The notes: generated by a model not told the origin, from the sequence alone. 64,000 bases of DNA from Streptomyces griseus subsp. griseus (GCF_003610995.1 NZ_CP032543.1:4650001-4714000); one strand, 5' to 3'. Counted from the first letter of the stretch, positions 35,254 through 46,140 are shown. Made by a program: numbers and translations.

Positions 35254-36141
35254 CTAGTCCTTGACGCCGAAGAGCGGTTCCAGCGGCTTCGGCAGCTGGT
35301 CGTTGCAGGCCACCGCGCCCGTCTTGGTCAGGGCGTCGTTCACGCAGGTGTAGTAGTCGCGGTAGACGAGCTGCACGGTGTACGTCGTGATCACGATGAT
35401 CAGCGCCAGCAGCGCGGTCACCAGACCGCTGATGGCCGCCGTGGTCTGCGGGCGGCGGTCGCCGCTCTGGGCCGGGGTGGTCGCGGGCGAGGCGTCCCCG
35501 TCACCCGTGGCCGGAGCCCCGGTGCCCGTGGCGGCGCCGACCGCCGGACGGCCGCCGCTCGTCGACGGGCTCTTGGGCTGGGCCCGCAGCGAGCTGATGG
35601 ACCAGTACACCGAGAGCGCGCCCAGCAGCAGGGCGATCTCCGGGAAGTCGAACAGGGCGAAGAAGATGGCCCAGATGCCGCCGAGCAGGGCGTAACGGGC
35701 GCGCCGCTGCACGGGGTCGGTCGGGTCCCAGCGCATTCCGCCCGGGCCGCCGTCGGGCCCGCCCTTGCCGCCCGGGCCGTTCGAACCGGAGCGGCCGCCG
35801 AAGCCGCCGCCACCCCGGCCGGGCTGCTTGTTGCTCCACTGGCTGCCCCAGGACGGCCGGCCGCCGGAGCCTTCGTCGCCGTCCTCCGACCCCGAGGGGT
35901 GGCGCGGCTGCCACGGCTGGTCGGGCCGGTCGGCCGGCGGCGGGGCGAACGGATTGTCGTCGGCGGGCTTCGCGGGCGCGTCCGGCGAAGCGGCACCGGA
36001 GGAACCCGAGGCGGGCGAACCGGAGGTGGACGGTGACCCTCCGGAGGAGTCCGGCGAGGAGGACTGGCGTTCCCGCATCAGCAGAGCGGCCCGTGCGGGC
36101 GACGGGAGGCGGAAGGCGGTGCGACGGCGTCGGTCCGGCAT
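35254..36141 (-). CDS. Membrane protein with Gly/Ser/Pro-rich N-terminus
   Basis: 295 residues. The first ~130 are disordered (many Pro, Ser, Gly and Asp, including a GRGGGGFGGRSG stretch). Two helices (RYALLGGIWAIFFALF and EIALLLGALSVYW) follow, then a Ser/Gly/Ala linker and a third helix (core VTALLALIIVITTYTVQLVY). The C-terminal external tail has two Cys, in YYTCVNDAL and VACNDQLP, likely a disulfide. ATG 36141 with GGGAAG eleven bases ahead; an internal ATG at 36078 has no site. Family not identified. Confidence 0.65.
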   Translation of the reverse strand: MPDRRRRTAFRLPSPARAALLMRERQSSSPDSSGGSPSTSGSPASGSSGAASPDAPAKPADDNPFAPPPADRPDQPWQPRHPSGSEDGDEGSGGRPSWGSQWSNKQPGRGGGGFGGRSGSNGPGGKGGPDGGPGGMRWDPTDPVQRRARYALLGGIWAIFFALFDFPEIALLLGALSVYWSISSLRAQPKSPSTSGGRPAVGAATGTGAPATGDGDASPATTPAQSGDRRPQTTAAISGLVTALLALIIVITTYTVQLVYRDYYTCVNDALTKTGAVACNDQLPKPLEPLFGVKD

Positions 36142-36277
36142 GTGGTGAACGTCTTCCCCATCTCGTCATGTCCGCCCGGAAGGCGGTTCGTCCGCCCGGT
36201 GGACGGCTCGCTGCCCCCTGACGCTACCTCCCGGCCCGGCCCCCGTCCCGTGGGGGCCGCCGGGTGTGCCGGTATCG

Positions 36278-36345
36278 TTGCTGACGGTCGGCCCGTTCGT
36301 AGGGTTCCCCGTATCGGGCGAAGCGATTCTTTCGTACGACCCTAC
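36278..36345 (+). promoter_or_regulatory. Putative purNH promoter and inverted repeat
   Basis: TTGCTG (36278-36283), 16-base spacer, TAGGGT (36300-36305). The sequence GTAGGGT (36299-36305) is repeated as ACCCTAC (36339-36345), a perfect 7-bp inverted repeat spanning 33 bases. It could be a leader hairpin or a regulator site. No purine riboswitch is recognizable. Confidence 0.4.
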
Positions 36346-36402
36346 AAAGAGTTCGCCGCACCTGCGTCACCGCGCGGTCATCATGTGAGAAAGGGCCCCG
36401 AC

Positions 36403-37059
36403 GTGGCCTCCCCGCCCCCCTCCGCCCCTCCCGCCCGGCTGGTCGTGCTGGTCTCCGGGTCGGGTACGAACCTCCAGGCCCTCCTCGACGCCATCGGCGA
36501 CGACCCGGCGGCGTACGGGGCCCAGATCGTCGCGGTCGGTGCGGACCGGGACGGGACCGGTGGCCTGGAGCGGGCCGAGCGGGCCGGAATCCCCACGTTC
36601 GTGTGCAAGCTCAAGGACCACGCGACGCGTGCGGAGTGGGACGAGGCGCTCACCGCGGCCGTCGCCGGGCACCGCCCCGACCTGGTCGTCTCCGCCGGTT
36701 TCATGAAGATCGTGGGCCCCGCGTTCCTCGCCGCCTTCGGTGGCCGGACCGTCAACACCCACCCCGCCCTGCTGCCCAGCTTCCCCGGCGCCCACGGAGT
36801 GCGCGACGCACTCGCGTACGGCGTCAAGGTCACGGGCTGCACCGTCCACTTCGTCGACGACGGTGTCGACACCGGTCCGATCATCGCGCAGGGCGTGGTC
36901 GAGGTGACCGAGGAGGACACCCCGGAGGGCGAAGCCGCCCTTCACGAACGCATCAAGGAAGTCGAGCGCTCGCTGCTCGTCGAGGCCGTGGGGCGGATCG
37001 CCCGTGACGGCCATCGCATTGAGGGACGAAAGGTTCATCTCGGTCATGTCGGTGAATAA
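36403..37059 (+). CDS. purN: Phosphoribosylglycinamide formyltransferase
   Basis: 218 residues. It transfers a formyl group from 10-formyl-THF to GAR in purine synthesis. The N-terminus has [17 protein letters not shown] and the active site includes [20 protein letters not shown] and [15 protein letters not shown], with the catalytic Asn, His and Asp present. GTG 36403 with GAGAAAGG eight bases before. The last bases overlap the start of purH, so the two are co-translated. Its substrate 10-formyl-THF comes from FolD, encoded about 4 kb downstream. Confidence 0.96.
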   Translation: MASPPPSAPPARLVVLVSGSGTNLQALLDAIGDDPAAYGAQIVAVGADRDGTGGLERAERAGIPTFVCKLKDHATRAEWDEALTAAVAGHRPDLVVSAGFMKIVGPAFLAAFGGRTVNTHPALLPSFPGAHGVRDALAYGVKVTGCTVHFVDDGVDTGPIIAQGVVEVTEEDTPEGEAALHERIKEVERSLLVEAVGRIARDGHRIEGRKVHLGHVGE

Positions 37060-38599
37060 GCCCATCCGCCGCGCCCTGGTCAGTGTCTACGACAAGACGG
37101 GGCTCGAAGACCTCGCCCGCGGTCTGCACGAGGCGGGCGTAGAACTCGTCTCCACCGGCTCCACCGCCGGGAAGATCGCCGCCGCCGGGGTCCCCGTCAC
37201 CAAGGTCGAGGAGCTCACCGGCTTCCCCGAGTGCCTGGACGGCCGGGTCAAGACGCTGCACCCCCGCGTCCACGCCGGCATCCTCGCCGACCTCCGCCTG
37301 GACACCCACCGCGAGCAGCTCGCCGAGCTGGGCGTGGACCCCTTCGACCTGGTGGTCGTGAACCTCTACCCGTTCAAGGAGACCGTCGCCTCCGGCGCCT
37401 CCGACGACGAGTGCGTGGAGCAGATCGACATCGGCGGCCCCTCGATGGTCCGCGCCGCCGCCAAGAACCACCCGTCGGTGGCCGTCGTCACCAGCCCCGA
37501 GCGGTACGCGGACGTCCTCGCGGCCGTGAAGGCGGGCGGCTTCGACCTGACCGCCCGCAAGCGGCTGGCCGCCGAGGCGTTCCAGCACACCGCCGCCTAC
37601 GACGTGGCCGTGGCCTCCTGGTTCGTGGACGGCTACACGCCCGCCGACGACTCGGGCCTCCCGGAGTTCCTGGGCGACGCCCTCACCCGTAAGAGCGTCC
37701 TGCGCTACGGCGAGAACCCGCACCAGCCCGCCGCCCTCTACACCTCGGGCACCGGCGGTCTGGCCGAGGCGGAGCAGCTGCACGGCAAGGAGATGTCGTA
37801 CAACAACTACACGGACACCGACGCCGCGCGCCGGGCCGCGTACGACCACGCCGAGCCGTGCGTCGCGATCATCAAGCACGCCAACCCGTGCGGCATCGCG
37901 ATCGGTGACGACGTCGCCGAGGCGCACCGCAAGGCCCACGCCTGCGACCCGCTCTCCGCGTTCGGCGGGGTCATCGCCGTCAACCGCCCGGTGACGGTGG
38001 AGCTGGCCGAGCAGGTCGCGGAGATCTTCACCGAGGTCATCGTCGCCCCGGCCTACGAGGACGGTGCCGTCGAGGTGCTGGCCCGCAAGAAGAACATCCG
38101 CGTGCTGCGCGCCCCCGAGGCCCCGGCCGCCACCACCGAGGTCAAGCCGATCGACGGCGGCGCGCTGCTCCAGGTCACCGACCGCCTCCAGGCCGAGGGC
38201 GACGACCCGGCCAACTGGACGCTCGCCACCGGTGACGCACTCTCCGAGGCCGAGCTGAAGGAGCTGGCCTTCGCCTGGAAGGCGTGCCGCGCGGTCAAGT
38301 CCAACGCGATCCTGCTCGCCAAGGACGGCGCCTCGGTCGGCGTCGGCATGGGCCAGGTCAACCGGGTCGACTCCGCGAAGCTCGCCGTGGAGCGGGCGGG
38401 CGAGGAGCGGGCGGCCGGCGCGTACGCCGCGTCCGACGCGTTCTTCCCGTTCCCCGACGGCCTGGAGATCCTCACCGCCGCCGGGATCAAGGCGGTCGCC
38501 CAGCCCGGCGGCTCGGTCCGCGACGAGCTGGTGGTCGAGGCCGCGAAGAAGGCGGGCGTCACGATGTACTTCACCGGGACGCGCCACTTCTTCCACTGA
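37046..38599 (+). CDS. purH: Bifunctional AICAR formyltransferase / IMP cyclohydrolase
   Basis: 517 residues. It carries out the last two steps to IMP. The N-terminal cyclohydrolase (MGS-like) domain has [27 protein letters not shown] and [13 protein letters not shown]. The C-terminal formyltransferase domain has [20 protein letters not shown], and the end [14 protein letters not shown] typical of the family. ATG 37046 lies inside purN, giving a 14-base overlap; a GTG at 37004 would add 14 residues not typical of the family. A 13-bp terminator hairpin follows. Confidence 0.97.
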   Translation: MSVNKPIRRALVSVYDKTGLEDLARGLHEAGVELVSTGSTAGKIAAAGVPVTKVEELTGFPECLDGRVKTLHPRVHAGILADLRLDTHREQLAELGVDPFDLVVVNLYPFKETVASGASDDECVEQIDIGGPSMVRAAAKNHPSVAVVTSPERYADVLAAVKAGGFDLTARKRLAAEAFQHTAAYDVAVASWFVDGYTPADDSGLPEFLGDALTRKSVLRYGENPHQPAALYTSGTGGLAEAEQLHGKEMSYNNYTDTDAARRAAYDHAEPCVAIIKHANPCGIAIGDDVAEAHRKAHACDPLSAFGGVIAVNRPVTVELAEQVAEIFTEVIVAPAYEDGAVEVLARKKNIRVLRAPEAPAATTEVKPIDGGALLQVTDRLQAEGDDPANWTLATGDALSEAELKELAFAWKACRAVKSNAILLAKDGASVGVGMGQVNRVDSAKLAVERAGEERAAGAYAASDAFFPFPDGLEILTAAGIKAVAQPGGSVRDELVVEAAKKAGVTMYFTGTRHFFH

Positions 38600-38662
38600 C
38601 CGGCGGCCGTAGGGACCGCCGACCGGCACGCGTACGCCGTGAGGCCGCGCCCCGTACGCCGT

Positions 38663-38693
38663 GAGGCCGCACCCCGCCACGGGGTGCGGCCTC
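38663..38693 (+). terminator. Intrinsic terminator after purH
   Basis: Perfect 13-bp stem GAGGCCGCACCCC (38663-38675) and its complement (38681-38693), loop GCCAC. Just before it the segment CGTACGCCGTGAGGCCGC occurs twice, a small direct duplication of the 5' arm. Confidence 0.75.
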
Positions 38694-38710
38694 CGCCGTG
38701 TCCGGCGTAT

Positions 38711-38770
38711 GGAAACGTTTCACCGCTCTGTTCTAATGAACGGCCGTATCCGATGAGCGGCCGTATCCGA
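38711..38770 (+). promoter_or_regulatory. Control region with GAAACGTTTC palindrome and 17-bp direct repeats
   Basis: GAAACGTTTC (38712-38721) is a perfect palindrome of LacI/GalR operator style. CGGCCGTATCCGA occurs at 38741-38753 and 38758-38770, a period of 17 bases. All lie just upstream of the DUF2079 gene. No cognate regulator is adjacent. Confidence 0.5.
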
Positions 38771-38805
38771 AGAACAGACAGGAATCCCTAGCGGGAGCAG
38801 TCACC

Positions 38806-40332
38806 GTGCTTGAGCTGAACAAGAGTGGAACGGACCGGCCGGAGGCGGGGCGGCTGCCCGCCCAGGGGGCAGGCCCCGACGCCCGCCCGGCGGACGGCTC
38901 CCCGACCACGGAGACCGCCACCGCCGAACGCGTCCCCCTGCGCCCGTACCTGATCGTCGGCGCCGTCCTGTGCGGGCTCTACTTCCTCTACTCCTACCTC
39001 CAGTACGCCCGGTTCGGCTCGCCCTCCTGGGACCTCGGGATCTTCGAGCAGGAGGTACGGGCGTACGCCGGCCTCCGGGCGCCGATCGTCGACATCAAGG
39101 GCCCCGGCTATCTGATCCTCGGCGACCACTTCTCCCCGATCGTCGCGCTGCTGGCCCCGCTGTACTGGCTCTGGCCGTCCGCCGTATCGCTGCTCTTCGC
39201 GCAGGCCGCGTTCTTCGCCCTGGGCGCGGTCATCGTCGGCCGCACCACCCAGCAGCTCCTCGGCGGCCGCTCCGGGCTCTGCGTCACCGTCGCCTACGGC
39301 CTCTCCTGGGGCATCCAGGAGGCGGTGAAGTCCGACTTCCACGAGATCGCCTTCGCCGTCCCGCTCCTCGCCCTCGTCTGCCGGGCGCTGCTCCTGAAGC
39401 GGTACACGGCCGCACTGCTCTGGTCGCTCCCGCTGGTCCTGGTCAAGGAAGACCTGGGCGCGACCGTCGCCGTCGTCGGCTTCCTGCTCTTCGTGTACGG
39501 GCGGCGCCTCCAGGGCGCGCTGCTCGCCGCGTACGGGGTGGCCGCCTTCGTGGTCACGCTGATGGTCCTCATCCCGGCGGCCTCCAGCGCGGGGACGTAC
39601 GACTACTGGCAGAAGATCGACAAGAACGGCGAGCAGGACGTCTCGATGCTGGACTCGCTCCTCGGCGTCCTGAACTCCGCCACCAAGGTCGAGATGCTGG
39701 TCTTCCTCATCGGTATCACCGGGTTCATGGCGCTGCGTTCACCGCTGACGCTGCTGATCGTCCCCACGCTCGGCTGGCGGCTGCTCTCCCAGGACAGCAA
39801 CCACTGGGGCATGGTCTGGCACTACAGCGCGATCCTGATGCCGGTGCTCTTCCTGGCGATGGCCGACGGCGTCCGCCGCAGCCGGGATTCGCACCGCCCC
39901 TGGCTCGCCTCGTACGCGAAGGTCGCCGTGCCGGTCGCGACGGCGATCGCGGTCGCGATGACCCAGCACCTGCCGCTGCGCGACCTGCTGCGCCCGGAGT
40001 CGTACCGCACCGACGCCCGTACGGAAGCGGCCCGGGAGGCGCTGAAGGCCATCCCGGCCGGGGCGCGGGTCGAGACCGACATCACGCTCATGGCGCACCT
40101 CACCTCCGACCGCACCGTCTACTGGATCGGGGGCGCCCCCGGCACCGCGCCCGACATCGTCGCGATCAACCTGGACTTCGGCTGGTCACGGCCGATCGAG
40201 GACCCGGTGGCATACGCCCAGCAGCTCCACCCCGAGGCGCGCTACCGGCTCAAGCACCGGGGTGGCAGCTTCGTGGTGATGGAGCGTAAGACGCCGGAGC
40301 CGGCGGAGATTCCGGGCGTACGGGGGGACTGA
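38806..40332 (+). CDS. DUF2079 family membrane protein
   Basis: 508 residues; after a ~45-residue hydrophilic start there are about ten hydrophobic helices. Conserved DUF2079 features include SWDLGIFEQEVRAYA and GPGYLILGDHFSPIVALLAP in the first outside loop, and SDFHEIAFAVPLL. The family resembles lipid-linked glycosyltransferases of the GT-C type with an acidic loop residue; the Asp in WDLGIFEQ is a candidate catalytic base. Substrate unknown. GTG 38806 with GGGAG upstream. The C-terminal soluble domain ends RHRGGSFVVMERK. Bounded by terminators on both sides, so monocistronic. Confidence 0.85.
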   Translation: MLELNKSGTDRPEAGRLPAQGAGPDARPADGSPTTETATAERVPLRPYLIVGAVLCGLYFLYSYLQYARFGSPSWDLGIFEQEVRAYAGLRAPIVDIKGPGYLILGDHFSPIVALLAPLYWLWPSAVSLLFAQAAFFALGAVIVGRTTQQLLGGRSGLCVTVAYGLSWGIQEAVKSDFHEIAFAVPLLALVCRALLLKRYTAALLWSLPLVLVKEDLGATVAVVGFLLFVYGRRLQGALLAAYGVAAFVVTLMVLIPAASSAGTYDYWQKIDKNGEQDVSMLDSLLGVLNSATKVEMLVFLIGITGFMALRSPLTLLIVPTLGWRLLSQDSNHWGMVWHYSAILMPVLFLAMADGVRRSRDSHRPWLASYAKVAVPVATAIAVAMTQHLPLRDLLRPESYRTDARTEAAREALKAIPAGARVETDITLMAHLTSDRTVYWIGGAPGTAPDIVAINLDFGWSRPIEDPVAYAQQLHPEARYRLKHRGGSFVVMERKTPEPAEIPGVRGD

Positions 40333-40434
40333 GCGGGCCTACGGGCACCGGGCAAGCCGGTGGGGCACCGGGCGGGCCCCCGGAGGACGGCGCGGGCCCA
40401 CGCGGGATGGGCGCGGACCCGACCTCGTACGCGC

Positions 40435-40467
40435 GCAGGCCGCACCCGGTGGACGGGTGCGGCCTGC
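40435..40467. terminator. Bidirectional terminator
   Basis: Perfect 14-bp stem (40435-40448 with 40454-40467), loop GTGGA, between the converging DUF2079 and RDD genes. It shares the CCGCACCC arm motif with the purH terminator. Confidence 0.75.
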
Positions 40468-40505
40468 GGACCGTGAGGCGTGCGCCTAGCGCCGTGCGGC
40501 GGGGG

Positions 40506-41138
40506 TCACTTGGAGCGGATGACCACCGACGAGCAGACCTTGTCCGCGAACGTCTGCTTCTTCTCGTCCCACAGCGGCCACAGCCAGCCGATGTAGCAGG
40601 CGATGCTGTCCAGGAAGTGGGCCAGGCGGCGCACGAAGGCCATGCCGAATCCCAGCGGGCGGCCGTCGGCCTCGCGCAGCAGCCGGATCCCCACGGCCTT
40701 CTTGCCGATCGTCTGGCCGGTGGTGCCCTCCTGGTACAGCTGCCAGAAGGAGAGGCCGATCATCAGGAGGACGCCGATCAGGGCGATGAAGCCGCCCGCC
40801 GCGTCACCGATGGCGCCGCCGATGCCGACGAAGACGAGGTACGGCGCGCCGATGATGAGGCCGTCGATGATCAGCCCGCCCGCCCGCAGACCCCAGTGCG
40901 CCAGCTCCGGCATGCCGCCGTAGCCGGGCTGCCCCTGCGGGTGGCCGCCGCCGTAGGGCTGGCCGGGCTGCTGGGGGTAGCCGTAGCCCGGCTGCTGCTG
41001 CGGATAGCCGTAGCCCTGCTGCGGAACGCCCTGAGGAGCCTGCTGCGGGTAGCCGTAGCCCGGCTGTCCCTGCGGCGGTCCCTGCGGAGGCTGGCCGGGC
41101 TGCTGCCCGTACGGGTTGTTGGGGTCGCCGAAGCTCAT
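40506..41138 (-). CDS. RDD family membrane protein with Pro/Gln/Tyr/Gly-rich N-terminus
   Basis: 210 residues. Residues 1-80 are low in complexity (repeats of the GYGYPQQ and PGQP type). The RDD domain follows, with helices in GLIIDGLIIGAPYLVFVGIG and ALIGVLLMIGLSFWQLYQEG, then QTIGKKAVGIRLL and a last helix IACYIGWLWPLWDEKKQTFAD. RDD proteins are often transport-related, but no substrate can be inferred. ATG 41138 follows GAAGGAA with good spacing; a GTG farther upstream is less likely. Divergent from folD. Confidence 0.85.
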   Translation of the reverse strand: MSFGDPNNPYGQQPGQPPQGPPQGQPGYGYPQQAPQGVPQQGYGYPQQQPGYGYPQQPGQPYGGGHPQGQPGYGGMPELAHWGLRAGGLIIDGLIIGAPYLVFVGIGGAIGDAAGGFIALIGVLLMIGLSFWQLYQEGTTGQTIGKKAVGIRLLREADGRPLGFGMAFVRRLAHFLDSIACYIGWLWPLWDEKKQTFADKVCSSVVIRSK

Positions 41139-41356
41139 AAGGGGTGTTCCTTCAACAGTCGTGTGGGGACGGATGGCCACACGGAGGAAGGATGGCGTCA
41201 GCGGCCTGCCCCCCGTACAACCGCGGCCTTCATCGTTATAAGGGCGACCCGCGTTTGTCCAGCCCGGAGCCCCGGACGTTGTGCAAGTGCAATCTCGGCC
41301 AGGGGTGGGGCGCGGGCAATTGGTATGCGGGCGGGGTCATCCGCGAGGATGGGGCC

Positions 41357-42238
41357 ATGACTGCCCAGATTCTCGATGGCAAGGCCACCGCTGCCGCGAT
41401 CAAATCCGATCTGACCGTCCGTGTGGCGGCTCTCAAGGCGCAGGGGATCACTCCCGGCCTCGGAACCCTGCTCGTCGGGGACGACCCGGGCAGCCGCTGG
41501 TACGTGAACGGCAAGCACCGCGACTGTGCCGAGGTCGGCATCGGCTCCATCCAGCGCGAACTCCCCGACACCGCCACCCAGGAGGAGATCGAGGACGTCG
41601 TACGGGAGCTCAACGCCAACCCGGAGTGCACGGGTTACATCGTCCAGCTGCCGCTGCCCAAGGGCATCGACACCAACCGGGTCCTGGAGCTGATGGACCC
41701 GGAGAAGGACGCCGACGGGCTGCACCCGATGAGTCTCGGCCGCCTCGTCCTCAACGAGACGGGCCCGCTGCCCTGCACCCCGCAGGGCGTCGTCCAGCTG
41801 CTGCGCGCGCACGGCGTGGAGATCGCCGGGGCGCATGTGGTGGTCGTCGGACGCGGTGTCACCATCGGCCGGTCGATCCCGCTGCTGCTGACCCGTAAGT
41901 CGGAGAACGCCACGGTGACCCAGTGCCACACCGGCACCCGGGACCTCTCCTCGCACCTGCGGCAGGCCGACATCATCGTCGCCGCCGCCGGGGTGCAGCA
42001 CCTGATCAAGCCCGAGGACGTCAAGCCGGGCGCTGCCGTACTCGACGTCGGCGTCAGCCGGGACGAGAACGGCAAGATCGTCGGCGATGTGCACCCGGGG
42101 GTCCGCGAGGTGGCGGCCTGGGTCGCCCCGAACCCCGGCGGCGTCGGCCCGATGACCCGCGCCCAGCTCCTGGTCAACGTCGTCGAGGCGGCCGAGCGGA
42201 CCGCGGCCGAGGCCGCCGACGCGGCTGCCGCGAGCTGA
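41357..42238 (+). CDS. folD: Methylenetetrahydrofolate dehydrogenase/cyclohydrolase
   Basis: 293 residues. It interconverts 5,10-methylene-THF, methenyl-THF and 10-formyl-THF, supplying PurN and PurH. Family signatures: [20 protein letters not shown] with the catalytic Lys/Tyr region, [24 protein letters not shown] and [17 protein letters not shown] with the NADP-binding loop. ATG 41357 is the family start. A GTG-started DUF3017 gene is not seen; the next start is ATG at 42262, 23 bases after the folD stop. Confidence 0.96.
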   Translation: MTAQILDGKATAAAIKSDLTVRVAALKAQGITPGLGTLLVGDDPGSRWYVNGKHRDCAEVGIGSIQRELPDTATQEEIEDVVRELNANPECTGYIVQLPLPKGIDTNRVLELMDPEKDADGLHPMSLGRLVLNETGPLPCTPQGVVQLLRAHGVEIAGAHVVVVGRGVTIGRSIPLLLTRKSENATVTQCHTGTRDLSSHLRQADIIVAAAGVQHLIKPEDVKPGAAVLDVGVSRDENGKIVGDVHPGVREVAAWVAPNPGGVGPMTRAQLLVNVVEAAERTAAEAADAAAAS

Positions 42239-42261
42239 CGGCCGGATCCGGAGGGAACCCC

Positions 42262-43041
42262 ATGGGTGCTGGTACGAGTCCGGCCGACCCGGCCCCCACG
42301 GGCCGGGCGCCCGACGGGCCGGATCCGGCCACGGAGGGCGGCTCCACGGGGCCGGGGAGCGCGGCGGGCGGCGGCTCCACGCCGCCCGGACGCGCGCCTG
42401 AACAGGCCGAACCCGGCGGTGGTGCCACGGAGTTGGCGGGCCCGGATGAGGGTGCGAAGGCCGAGAGCGCGGAGGGCGGCGGCTCCAAGGCCCCTGGGGG
42501 CGCGGTCGACAGCGCCACCACGGAGCCCGAGCGTGCCGAAACGGGCGGCGGTGTCGACAGCGCCCCCATCGCGCCCGAGCGTGCCGGAACGGGCAGCGGC
42601 TCCGCCGCCGCCGACCCGGGCGGTGCGTCCGCCCCGGCCCCGCGCAGGTCCCGGCGGTTTCCGCTCTTCACGCGGGACACCGCCCGGCCCGAGGGCGGTG
42701 GCCGGGCAGCATCGGGTGACGCGCCCGCCCCGGCGCGGCAGTGGCCGCTGCTCACCGTGCTCTGCACGGCGGGCGCCGGCCTGCTGATCGTGGCTCTGGA
42801 CCCGTTCGCCGAGGCGTTCCGGATCGGCACCATCCTGATCGGCGCGGCTCTGATCGCCGGTGCCGTGCTGCGCTGGGTGGTGCCGTCCGTCGGCATGCTC
42901 GCGGTGCGGTCCCGCTTCACCGACCTGGTGACGTACGGGCTGATGGGCACCCTCATCGTGCTGCTCGCGCTGGTCGCGCAGCCGAAGCCGTGGCTGGACG
43001 TGCCGATCCTGGAGGACGCGGTCCGCTTCACGATCCGGTAG
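42262..43041 (+). CDS. DUF3017 membrane protein
   Basis: 259 residues. The first ~150 are Pro/Gly/Glu/Ala-rich and disordered. The C-terminal DUF3017 domain has three helices: WPLLTVLCTAGAGLLIVAL, a GTILIGAALIAGAVLRW helix, and LVTYGLMGTLIVLLALV. Start with GAGGGAAC before ATG 42262, directly behind folD (23 bases). The folD-DUF3017 pairing is constant in Streptomyces as far as I recall. Function unknown. A 12-bp hairpin follows. Confidence 0.8.
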   Translation: MGAGTSPADPAPTGRAPDGPDPATEGGSTGPGSAAGGGSTPPGRAPEQAEPGGGATELAGPDEGAKAESAEGGGSKAPGGAVDSATTEPERAETGGGVDSAPIAPERAGTGSGSAAADPGGASAPAPRRSRRFPLFTRDTARPEGGGRAASGDAPAPARQWPLLTVLCTAGAGLLIVALDPFAEAFRIGTILIGAALIAGAVLRWVVPSVGMLAVRSRFTDLVTYGLMGTLIVLLALVAQPKPWLDVPILEDAVRFTIR

Positions 43042-43069
43042 ACGCGCCGACCGCCGGAGGGCGCGGGCC

Positions 43070-43101
43070 CGGGCGGGCACCCGTCAGGAGGTGCCCGCCC
43101 G
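43070..43101 (+). terminator. Terminator after folD-DUF3017 operon
   Basis: Perfect 12-bp stem CGGGCGGGCACC (43070-43081) with its complement (43090-43101), 8-base loop. No T-tract. Confidence 0.7.
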
Positions 43102-43498
43102 GGGTGCCCGTCCCCACCCCCGAGGAGGGACGGACAGCACCGGTGCGGGGCTTTTGGGGACGACCGGCCCCGGCTTACGGCGGAGTGAGCGGCCTTGCCC
43201 CGTCCCGGGTTCAAGCGTCATGGACACGGAAGGCCGGTACAAGGTTCCCCTGGGGCCTGTGGCACGGAAGTGACCATTCCGGCACGGTGTGATCGTCGCG
43301 CAACGATGGCAGACTGTCACGGCGCGACGGACGGTCAGGACGGACAGGTCCGACAGCCGGCAGGAAGGGCAGCCGGCAGGACGGACGGCCGGACCGGCCC
43401 GGGGACGCACCTGGCCGGCGGGACCGGCCGCAGCGGGGGCACAGGAAGCACGTCCGGGGACGCACCGGGGGGTGCAGGGGACGACAAGGGGATACGCG
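43102..43498 (+). other. 400-base non-coding leader of the HTH gene
   Basis: No convincing gene. Contains short direct repeats (CAGCCGGCAGGA twice, GGACGGACAGG-like units, about 43350-43400) and no recognized riboswitch. It probably carries the promoter of the HTH-DUF2690 gene. An in-frame ATG at 43289 lies in this stretch but lacks a binding site and would add a basic, unconserved segment. Confidence 0.3.
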
Positions 43499-44842
43499 AT
43501 GCCTCGTTGGAAGGCACTGCCGGAAGAAATCGACCCGCAGATCAGGGAGTTCGCCAGCCAGCTGCGCAGGCTCGTGGACAGCAGCGGGCTGAACGTCAAC
43601 GCGGTGGCCGACCGCACCGGATTCAGCATGACGTCCTGGGAGCAGTACCTCAACGGCCGCCTCCTCCCCCCGCGCCGTGCCGTCGTGGCCCTCGCCGATG
43701 TGACGGGCACCCCGCAGCACCACCTCACGATCATGTGGGAGCTGGCCGAACGCGCCTGGAGCCGGGCCGAGATGCGCCACGACCTGACGATCGGGGCCAT
43801 CCACATGAGCCAGGCCCGCGAGGCGCTGAGCGTCATGGACCCGGCGGGCGGCGACAGGAGCGGCTCCGGCGGGTCCGCCGGGGGCCGGCAGAGCGCGGCC
43901 GGTTCCGCGGGCCGCGGCTCCACCGCGACCGGAACGGACGGCCGGGGAGCGGAGGACGGTTACGGAACCGGCCTCCGTGGACCGGACGGCTACGGGCTGG
44001 AGGGTTACGGCTCCGACCGGCACGCCCCGGACGCCGACCGCCCGGGAGGTCGAGGCTCCGACCCGCACGGCCCGGACGCCGACCGCCCCTACGCCGACCG
44101 CCTGGCCGGCCACGGCAACGCCCCGTACGACAGTCACGCGTACGACAGTCACTCGTACGACAGCGACCCGTACAGCTCCGACCCCTACGGCCCCGGCGCC
44201 CACCCTCCCGACGGCCGCGCCGTCTTCGTCCCCACCCAGCGCGGCACCGTCCCCCCGCTCCCGCAGCAGCGGCAGGGCGGGCGGAGGACGGAGTCCCAAC
44301 GCGGCGGCGGCGCGTCCGGCCGGGTGCCCGGCGGCCCCAACAAGGTGGCCATGCTCGTCGTCGGTGCGGCGGGAGCGGTCATCGTCGTCGTCGGCGCGCT
44401 GATGCTCGCGCCCAGCGGAGACGAGCCCGCCAAGGCCTCCCCGCCCCCGACCGCCGCGCCCACGACCACGGCCGACCCCTCCACCGAGGCGCCCGCCCCC
44501 GAACTGCCCGCCGGGGTCGAGTGCCGGGGCGCCGACTGCGCCGGCCAGAACCCCGACGAGATGGGGTGCGGCGGCGATCACGCCCGTACGGTCTCCACCG
44601 CCCAGGTCGGCGGCTCCCGCGTCGAGGTCCGCTACAGCGAGGTCTGCTCCGCCGCCTGGGCCCGGCTCACCGAGGCGGCGGCCGGTGACACCGTGACGAT
44701 CACCGGCGGCGCGGTGGCGGACGCGCAGAACGGGCAGGTCACCGTCTCGGAGGCGTACACACCGATGGTCGAGGTGCAGAAGGCGGCCGACGCGAAGGCC
44801 TGCGCGACGCTCACCGCGGGCACGAAGGGCTGCACCGCCTGA
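43499..44842 (+). CDS. XRE regulator with membrane helix and DUF2690 domain
   Basis: 447 residues. N-terminal helix-turn-helix (core LNVNAVADRTGFSMTSW, residues ~30-75). A long central region has Asp/Tyr/Gly/Ser units (YDSH, YDSD, YGSD). One transmembrane helix (AMLVVGAAGAVIVVVGALML, about residue 290) precedes an extracytoplasmic DUF2690-type domain with Cys in VECRGADCAGQ, MGCGGDHA, SEVCSAAW and a final GCTA. The layout suggests transmembrane signalling from an external domain to a cytoplasmic DNA-binding domain. AAGGGG lies seven bases before ATG 43499. Confidence 0.8.
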   Translation: MPRWKALPEEIDPQIREFASQLRRLVDSSGLNVNAVADRTGFSMTSWEQYLNGRLLPPRRAVVALADVTGTPQHHLTIMWELAERAWSRAEMRHDLTIGAIHMSQAREALSVMDPAGGDRSGSGGSAGGRQSAAGSAGRGSTATGTDGRGAEDGYGTGLRGPDGYGLEGYGSDRHAPDADRPGGRGSDPHGPDADRPYADRLAGHGNAPYDSHAYDSHSYDSDPYSSDPYGPGAHPPDGRAVFVPTQRGTVPPLPQQRQGGRRTESQRGGGASGRVPGGPNKVAMLVVGAAGAVIVVVGALMLAPSGDEPAKASPPPTAAPTTTADPSTEAPAPELPAGVECRGADCAGQNPDEMGCGGDHARTVSTAQVGGSRVEVRYSEVCSAAWARLTEAAAGDTVTITGGAVADAQNGQVTVSEAYTPMVEVQKAADAKACATLTAGTKGCTA

Positions 44843-44898
44843 GGGAGCGCGACCCACGCACGGGCCGCACCGCCGGAGACGAGCCCCGCATGCGGTGA

Positions 44899-46068
<1,170 letters not shown>

Positions 46069-46088
46069 TATCCGCACCCGCGGCGGAC

Positions 46089-46125
46089 GGAGCGCCCCCA
46101 CCGGCCACGCCGGTGGGGGCGCTCC
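46089..46125 (+). terminator. Intrinsic terminator after mdh
   Basis: Perfect 16-bp stem (46089-46104 with 46110-46125), loop CCACG, followed by GGCGTTTTCC with a short T run. Confidence 0.85.
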
Positions 46126-46140
46126 GGCGTTTTCCGCCCA

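Noticed and set aside
43200..43240. tRNA-like GGGTTCAAGC segment
   Set aside because: No matching acceptor, D or anticodon arms in the surrounding sequence.
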